A DNA stretch of 8,956 nucleotides, from assembly GCA_002427045.1 (NCBI GenBank), contig DIPO01000030.1:8080-17035 (forward strand). The letters are read 5' to 3'. The notes below the pieces were generated by a model, which saw only the letters and a list, made by a program, of their open reading frames with translations, was not told the DNA's origin and made no database searches. This DNA is from Firmicutes bacterium UBA5486 (lineage in GTDB: Bacteria > Bacillota > UBA4882 > UBA10575). The position numbers and the translations under genes are program-made. The first letter of the stretch is position 1. Every line of letters begins with the position of its first letter. Below, piece by piece: positions 5,849 through 8,956 of this stretch.

Positions 5849-6028
5849 TGGGCGGCTTATTTTAGAACCAATCACTATTTATTCTGATAATGGGTATCTT
5901 CGAAAATTAGACAATTCCAAGAAGAGAGGGATTTCCTGTCGTGGTCAAATGGATACCTTAAGATAATTATACAATCCCTTAGATTATCTCTTTTTGATCA
6001 TTAGGCCAGGTTAATTAATCCGTAAGAA
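5849..6028. other. Noncoding stretch downstream of tsaD, no recognised element
   Basis: This part of the 529-base gap has no open frame of useful length on either strand and no recognisable insertion-sequence remnant. A weak stem AGATAAT (5961-5967) with ATTATCT (5983-5989) lies 40-68 bases after the tsaD stop. It is AT-rich and has no U-run in the tsaD direction, so it is a poor terminator. Read-through from tsaD into nrdG cannot be excluded. Confidence 0.4.
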
Positions 6029-7030
6029 TCAGCTGATTTTTAAACGGGGAGCAGCAGCTAAAGCTAATGGTGAAGAACCAAACCTTTGGAAACGATAATA
6101 TCCACAGGCTGCAATCATGGCAGCATTATCTGTGCAAAGATCTAGCGGAGGATAAAAAAGCTGTAACCCCCGCTTAGTAGCTTCTTGTGAAAAGGTCTCC
6201 CTTAATTCTGAATTGGCAGCTACTCCCCCGGAAAGGATCAGAGTTTTTACTTTCTTCTCCTCCATTGCCCGAAATGCCCGATCAGCCAATACCGAAACAA
6301 CCTGTCTCTGAAAACTGGCTGCCAGATCAGGAGCAGGAATTATCTCGCCTTTTTGTTTTAAACGATGTACCAAGTTGACCACAGCTGTTTTTAATCCGCT
6401 AAAACTGAAATCATAGGTAGCAGCCAAAGCATCATGTTGTACTAAAGTGATTCCCGGTGTTCCCTCCCGGGCTAACCTGTCAATCAAAGGCCCCCCTGGA
6501 TAACCTAAGCCCAGAACACGGGCAACCTTATCAAAAGCTTCTCCGGCTGCATCATCCCTAGTACTGCCCAAAATCTCGTATTTTCCGTAATCAGGCATAA
6601 AAATTAGATCAGTATGCCCACCCGAGACTGTTAAACAGATTAAGGGGGGAGCTAGTTCCTGATGTGCTAAAAAATTTGCATAGATATGGCCTTCAACATG
6701 ATTAACGCCAACAAATGGTTTCTCCCAAGCTAAACTTAGGGTTTTTGCCATCGAAAGCCCAACTAATAATCCCCCAATCAGACCCGGACCGTAAGTAGCA
6801 GCAACTAAATCTATTTCCTGGGGACTAATTTCAGCCACCCGTAATGCTTCTTCCGTAATCTCTAAAATTACCTCTAGATGACAACGGGCTGCTAATTCAG
6901 GAACTACTCCCCCGAATTTGCTATGTTTATCGATCTGTGAGAGAATAATATTACTCCAAATCTTTCTTCCATCTTCCACCACTGCTACAGCAGTTTCATC
7001 ACAAGAGCTTTCAATCCCTAATACCAGCAT
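6029..7030 (-). CDS. tsaD: tRNA N6-adenosine threonylcarbamoyltransferase TsaD
   Basis: TsaD (Kae1/YgjD family) transfers the threonylcarbamoyl group from TC-AMP to A37 of ANN-decoding tRNAs, working with TsaB and TsaE in the cytoplasm. From the chosen start the protein has 333 residues: LGIESSCDET (4-13) opens the ASKHA ATPase fold, and GPGLIGGLLVG lies at 81-91. Metal ligands H111 and H115 are in HVEGHIYANF, with D301 in CTDNAAM the expected third. SGGHT (136-140), DDAAGEAFDKVAR (159-171), SGLKTAV (211-217) and LSGGVAANSELR (266-277) are all present. The ATG at 7028-7030 has AGGAG six bases upstream. A longer in-frame TTG reading would bury that site. A 55-base gap with a small stem separates it from rimI. 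All expected key residues are present. Confidence 0.97.
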   Translation of the reverse strand: MLVLGIESSCDETAVAVVEDGRKIWSNIILSQIDKHSKFGGVVPELAARCHLEVILEITEEALRVAEISPQEIDLVAATYGPGLIGGLLVGLSMAKTLSLAWEKPFVGVNHVEGHIYANFLAHQELAPPLICLTVSGGHTDLIFMPDYGKYEILGSTRDDAAGEAFDKVARVLGLGYPGGPLIDRLAREGTPGITLVQHDALAATYDFSFSGLKTAVVNLVHRLKQKGEIIPAPDLAASFQRQVVSVLADRAFRAMEEKKVKTLILSGGVAANSELRETFSQEATKRGLQLFYPPLDLCTDNAAMIAACGYYRFQRFGSSPLALAAAPRLKIS

Positions 7031-7045
7031 AGTAGTCTCCTCCCT

Positions 7046-7062
7046 CCGCCATAAATCGGCGG
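7046..7062 (-). repeat. Short stem-loop before the tsaD ribosome-binding site
   Basis: CCGCC (7046-7050) pairs with GGCGG (7058-7062) across a seven-base loop. The stem ends at the purine-rich GGAGGGAGGAG that serves tsaD. It could modestly affect translation or RNA processing between rimI and tsaD, but five base pairs is little and no U-run follows. Confidence 0.35.
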
Positions 7063-7085
7063 CTTGTCTCAACTCAATTATTTCT

Positions 7086-7532
7086 CTATAATGGCCCTTT
7101 CCACATAATCAGGGCATCCTCCCGATTATCTTGATAGTAACCGGGACGAACCCCAGCCTCAACAAACCCTACTTCTTTATAAAGAATCTGGGCTGAGAGG
7201 TTTGAGATCCGAACTTCAAGAGTAAGATAGTTTAAACCCATTTTTTTGCCCTCAAAAGCCAGATTTTTAAGTAAGGCCCGGCCCACTCCCTGCCGGCGAT
7301 AACTTGGGTGTACTGCCAAATTTGTAATATGCCCCTCATCCAATACTATCCACATACCAATATAACCGAGAATCTGTTGATCCCTCACAGCAACATAGTA
7401 ATAAGCTCTTTCATTATCCAGTAGCTCATGGAGGAAAGAAAGTTTAGACCAGGGTAGAATGAAACATTTCTCTTCAATCTCCATAACAGCCTCCAGATCC
7501 TCTAATCTCATGGGCTTAATCTGCAGAACCAA
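7086..7532 (-). CDS. rimI: RimI-type N-alpha-acetyltransferase (GNAT)
   Basis: RimI acetylates the N-terminus of ribosomal protein S18 and related alanine-starting proteins with acetyl-CoA. The 148-residue GNAT protein equals the usual RimI length. It has IKPMRLEDLEAV (5-16), ILPWSK (25-30), GHITNLAVHPSYRRQGVGRALL (acetyl-CoA motif A, 67-88), LEVRISN (105-111) with the glutamate equivalent to the catalytic one at E106, and LYKEVGF (117-123) with Y118. It ends GYYQDNREDALIM, the family signature. The start is taken as TTG (7530-7532) because AAAGGAG stands eight bases before it, inside tsaB, and the fold begins there. Reading from further upstream adds 44 residues unlike the family. It overlaps the end of tsaB by 17 bases and is probably translationally coupled. 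Confidence 0.93.
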   Translation of the reverse strand: MVLQIKPMRLEDLEAVMEIEEKCFILPWSKLSFLHELLDNERAYYYVAVRDQQILGYIGMWIVLDEGHITNLAVHPSYRRQGVGRALLKNLAFEGKKMGLNYLTLEVRISNLSAQILYKEVGFVEAGVRPGYYQDNREDALIMWKGPL

Positions 7533-8235
7533 CCCCGCAACTCCTTTCCTCCCAACGTACTTCAGCTTCAGTTCGCCGGAGGTATAAGGGTAGGCAAGTA
7601 TATAATTGATTCTCCTTATTTTTCTCCCATTCCGCCCGCCCCAACCTGGCAAGTTCTGCCCCATGTACTAGGTTTTCTACTCCTGTACCAAAGAGAGCAA
7701 AATTTTCCATAGCACTAGAAAAATAATCAGTATGTTCCTCTATACCTTCTCCTAAAAAAACAACCGGCTTTCTTTTTTCCCGGAGAAGATCTACCAACTT
7801 CTCTGGTTCCCAAATCATCGGAGGCAATAACTCTTCTAGAAAGCCTGCCTTCTTTTGATACAACCCAGCATAGACTTCTCCTTTGCGAGATTTAAGCACG
7901 GGACAAATAAGCGCTCCCTGCTGCTGGGCATTAACAGCCAGTGCCTCTAGAGTAACAATCCCAACTAAGGGAATCCCTAAACCAAAGGCTAATCCCTTAG
8001 CAATCGCCATTCCCACCCGCAAACCTGTATATGAGCCCGGTCCCATCCCTACCGCAATTAGTTGTAATTCTTCTAGCCTTCGACCAGTCTTATTAAAAGC
8101 CTCGTTTAAAACCGCCGGGAGCTTTTCTGCACCCCCCGGCTTGATCTTAACCTGATCATCAAAGACGACCTGATCCCCATCGATAAAACCAATCGATCCA
8201 ATCCTAGTCGCTGTATCAATCCCTAAAACCCGCAC
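7516..8235 (-). CDS. tsaB: t6A synthesis partner TsaB (YeaZ family)
   Basis: TsaB is the inactive ASKHA paralogue that dimerises with TsaD and is required for tRNA t6A37 formation. The 239-residue product opens with VLGIDTAT (3-10) and has the signature VGMGPGSYTGLRVG (62-75) followed by AIAKGLAFGLGIPLVGIVTLEALA (77-100). The CPVLKSRKGEVYAGLY strand (111-126) is also typical. The C-terminal half is variable as in the family. The start is GTG (8233-8235) with AAGGAG about ten bases upstream, 57 bases after the tsaE stop. The 3' end contains the ribosome-binding site and start of rimI. TsaC, which makes the TC-AMP substrate, is not in the window. Confidence 0.95.
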   Translation of the reverse strand: MRVLGIDTATRIGSIGFIDGDQVVFDDQVKIKPGGAEKLPAVLNEAFNKTGRRLEELQLIAVGMGPGSYTGLRVGMAIAKGLAFGLGIPLVGIVTLEALAVNAQQQGALICPVLKSRKGEVYAGLYQKKAGFLEELLPPMIWEPEKLVDLLREKRKPVVFLGEGIEEHTDYFSSAMENFALFGTGVENLVHGAELARLGRAEWEKNKENQLYTCLPLYLRRTEAEVRWEERSCGVGSAD

Positions 8236-8292
8236 GGAAAAACCACTCCTTACTCAACACCGGCCATTATTTTATTTAGCTATTTGTATTTC

Positions 8293-8808
8293 TTATTTAA
8301 AGTTTCTTATTTCATATGTAATTTTCTCATATATTAAACGATTGATTCTCCGATAATGTTCACCAAAAGGACAAAATGTTATAATCCGCTGATTATCATT
8401 CTCTCCCCGCAAAAACTCTATTTCCATATATGATGAAGATAAAATTTCCTTAGCAGAATCCCCCCACTCAATCATTATAGCCGCTTCCTCTTCCATCAAT
8501 TCCTCCAAAGCAAGGGGTTCTAGTTCCCCTGGTTCAGAAAGTCTATAAAGATCTAGGTGGTAAAGGGGAAGCTCTCCTTCATAGCGATGGACTAAGGCAA
8601 AAGTCGGGCTAGTCGCCAACTCTTCACTCTTTAAGCCCGCTGTTACTCCCCGAACCATTAAGGTCTTACCGCTTCCCAATTCTCCGGATAAAAAAAAGAG
8701 GTCTCCCGGTTGAAGAATACTTCCCAGAATAACTCCAAGTTCCTCTGTATCAGCCGGGCTCTCAGACCAGATTCTTAGTTTATCGTCATGTTCCTTCTCC
8801 ACCCGCAC
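8293..8808 (-). CDS. tsaE: t6A synthesis ATPase TsaE (YjeE family)
   Basis: TsaE is a small P-loop ATPase that binds the TsaB-TsaD dimer and resets it between catalytic rounds. In this 171-residue protein the Walker A GELGSGKT is at 42-49, the SPTF switch region at 67-70, YHLDLYRL at 83-90 and IEW at 113-115. The last 25 residues, after GENDNQRIITF, form a basic tail slightly longer than in many homologues. The start is GTG (8806-8808), with GTGAGG four bases upstream. A second GTG two codons later has a wider spacing and cannot be excluded. It is first in the tsaE-tsaB-rimI-tsaD run, behind the promoter at 8842-8870. Confidence 0.95.
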   Translation of the reverse strand: MRVEKEHDDKLRIWSESPADTEELGVILGSILQPGDLFFLSGELGSGKTLMVRGVTAGLKSEELATSPTFALVHRYEGELPLYHLDLYRLSEPGELEPLALEELMEEEAAIMIEWGDSAKEILSSSYMEIEFLRGENDNQRIITFCPFGEHYRRINRLIYEKITYEIRNFK

Positions 8809-8841
8809 CAGGCCTCACCCCACATGTCTTCTTTTTTCTAA

Positions 8842-8870
8842 AGATTAGCACAAGCGATCAGGAGAGTCAA
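8842..8870 (-). promoter_or_regulatory. Probable sigma-A promoter of the tsaE-tsaB-rimI-tsaD operon
   Basis: On the minus strand a -35 TTGACT (8865-8870, five of six consensus bases) is separated by exactly 17 bases from TAATCT (8842-8847). The -10 is poor but is preceded by TGC, an extended -10 feature. Transcription would start near 8835, giving a leader of roughly 27 bases that still includes the tsaE ribosome-binding site. The GC-rich hairpin at 8908-8923 lies upstream of it. Confidence 0.6.
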
Positions 8871-8907
8871 GCACTCGATGGGAGTTATATTTTCATCCTT
8901 TCACGTG

Positions 8908-8923
8908 CCCCAGCTTGCTGGGG
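8908..8923. repeat. GC-rich hairpin upstream of the tsaE promoter
   Basis: CCCCAG (8908-8913) and CTGGGG (8918-8923) form a perfect stem around CTTG. Neither strand shows a U-run straight after it, so it is not a standard intrinsic terminator. It may end transcription of whatever gene lies beyond the right edge, or be part of a structured RNA cut by the window. I recognise no riboswitch class. Confidence 0.45.
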
Positions 8924-8930
8924 TGGGAGA

Positions 8931-8945
8931 CTACCTAGAAAATAC
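8931..8945 (+). repeat. 15-base direct repeat, copy 2
   Basis: This is the second copy of CTACCTAGAAAATAC (see 4118-4132), located between the GC-rich hairpin and the right edge. On the minus strand it could form the end of an upstream reading frame (stop TAG at 8931-8933), but too little sequence remains to judge. Confidence 0.3.
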
Positions 8946-8956
8946 TCTAATCATTC

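Noticed and set aside
5839..5887. Two degenerate NrdR-like palindromes (5839-5854 and 5872-5887), 33 bases centre to centre, upstream of nrdG.
   Set aside because: Only about 10 and 12 of 16 positions match, and the conserved outer bases are broken. Such matches are expected in very AT-rich DNA, and the sites are more than 300 bases from the promoter.
5961..5989. A terminator for tsaD (AGATAAT/ATTATCT stem).
   Set aside because: The stem is AT-only apart from one G-C pair, has a long loop, and a T-run follows only on the strand without genes.
6098..6106. An extra DnaA box (ATATCCACA) inside the 3' end of tsaD.
   Set aside because: It has one mismatch, is isolated 320 bases from the array and lies in coding sequence, so chance is sufficient.
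7533..7664. A longer rimI with 44 extra N-terminal residues.
   Set aside because: The extra residues lie wholly within tsaB, have no family similarity, and a well-spaced ribosome-binding site precedes the TTG at 7532.

Overview
The window looks like chromosomal backbone of an anaerobic, spore-former-like Firmicute (Clostridia sensu lato). It has a SepF/YlmH/YggS/PgeF cell-division cluster as in Bacillus and Clostridia, an oxygen-sensitive radical-SAM NrdG-type activase, Shine-Dalgarno sites of the GGAGG type and frequent TTG/GTG starts. I cannot name the species. All eleven protein genes lie on the minus strand, so transcription runs from the right edge to the left edge. No transposon, phage, CRISPR, rRNA or tRNA gene is visible.

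Right block (about 8870 down to 6029): a probable sigma-A promoter (8842-8870) drives tsaE, tsaB, rimI and tsaD. TsaB, TsaD and TsaE form the complex that completes the tRNA t6A37 modification. RimI is the ribosomal-protein acetyltransferase gene that commonly travels with them. tsaB and rimI overlap by 17 bases.

Middle (5500-6028): a 529-base AT-rich stretch without a convincing gene. It contains eight DnaA-box-like 9-mers within 174 bases, two of them perfect TTATCCACA, all in one orientation and followed by a very AT-rich tract. An extended -10 promoter lies between the boxes and the nrdG-like gene. This is the most unusual part of the window. It may be a DnaA-titrating or DnaA-regulatory cluster upstream of a nucleotide-reduction gene, or an origin-like element.

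Left block (5499 down to 90): the nrdG-like activase, pgeF, a membrane-anchored HlyD-like adaptor protein, yggS, sepF, proC and ylmH. Most junctions are tight (1 to 17 bases, with ribosome-binding sites inside the preceding gene), so this reads as one operon. Compared with the Bacillus subtilis ylmD-ylmE-sepF-ylmG-ylmH order, an HlyD-like gene is added and proC stands where ylmG would be.

Left edge (1-89): two NrdR-box palindromes, 32 bases centre to centre, one matching the published consensus at all 16 positions. They overlap a possible minus-strand promoter. A ribonucleotide-reductase or other NrdR-controlled gene is therefore predicted just outside the window. Two independent signals, NrdR boxes at the left and DnaA boxes before nrdG, both point to control of dNTP supply around a division gene cluster.
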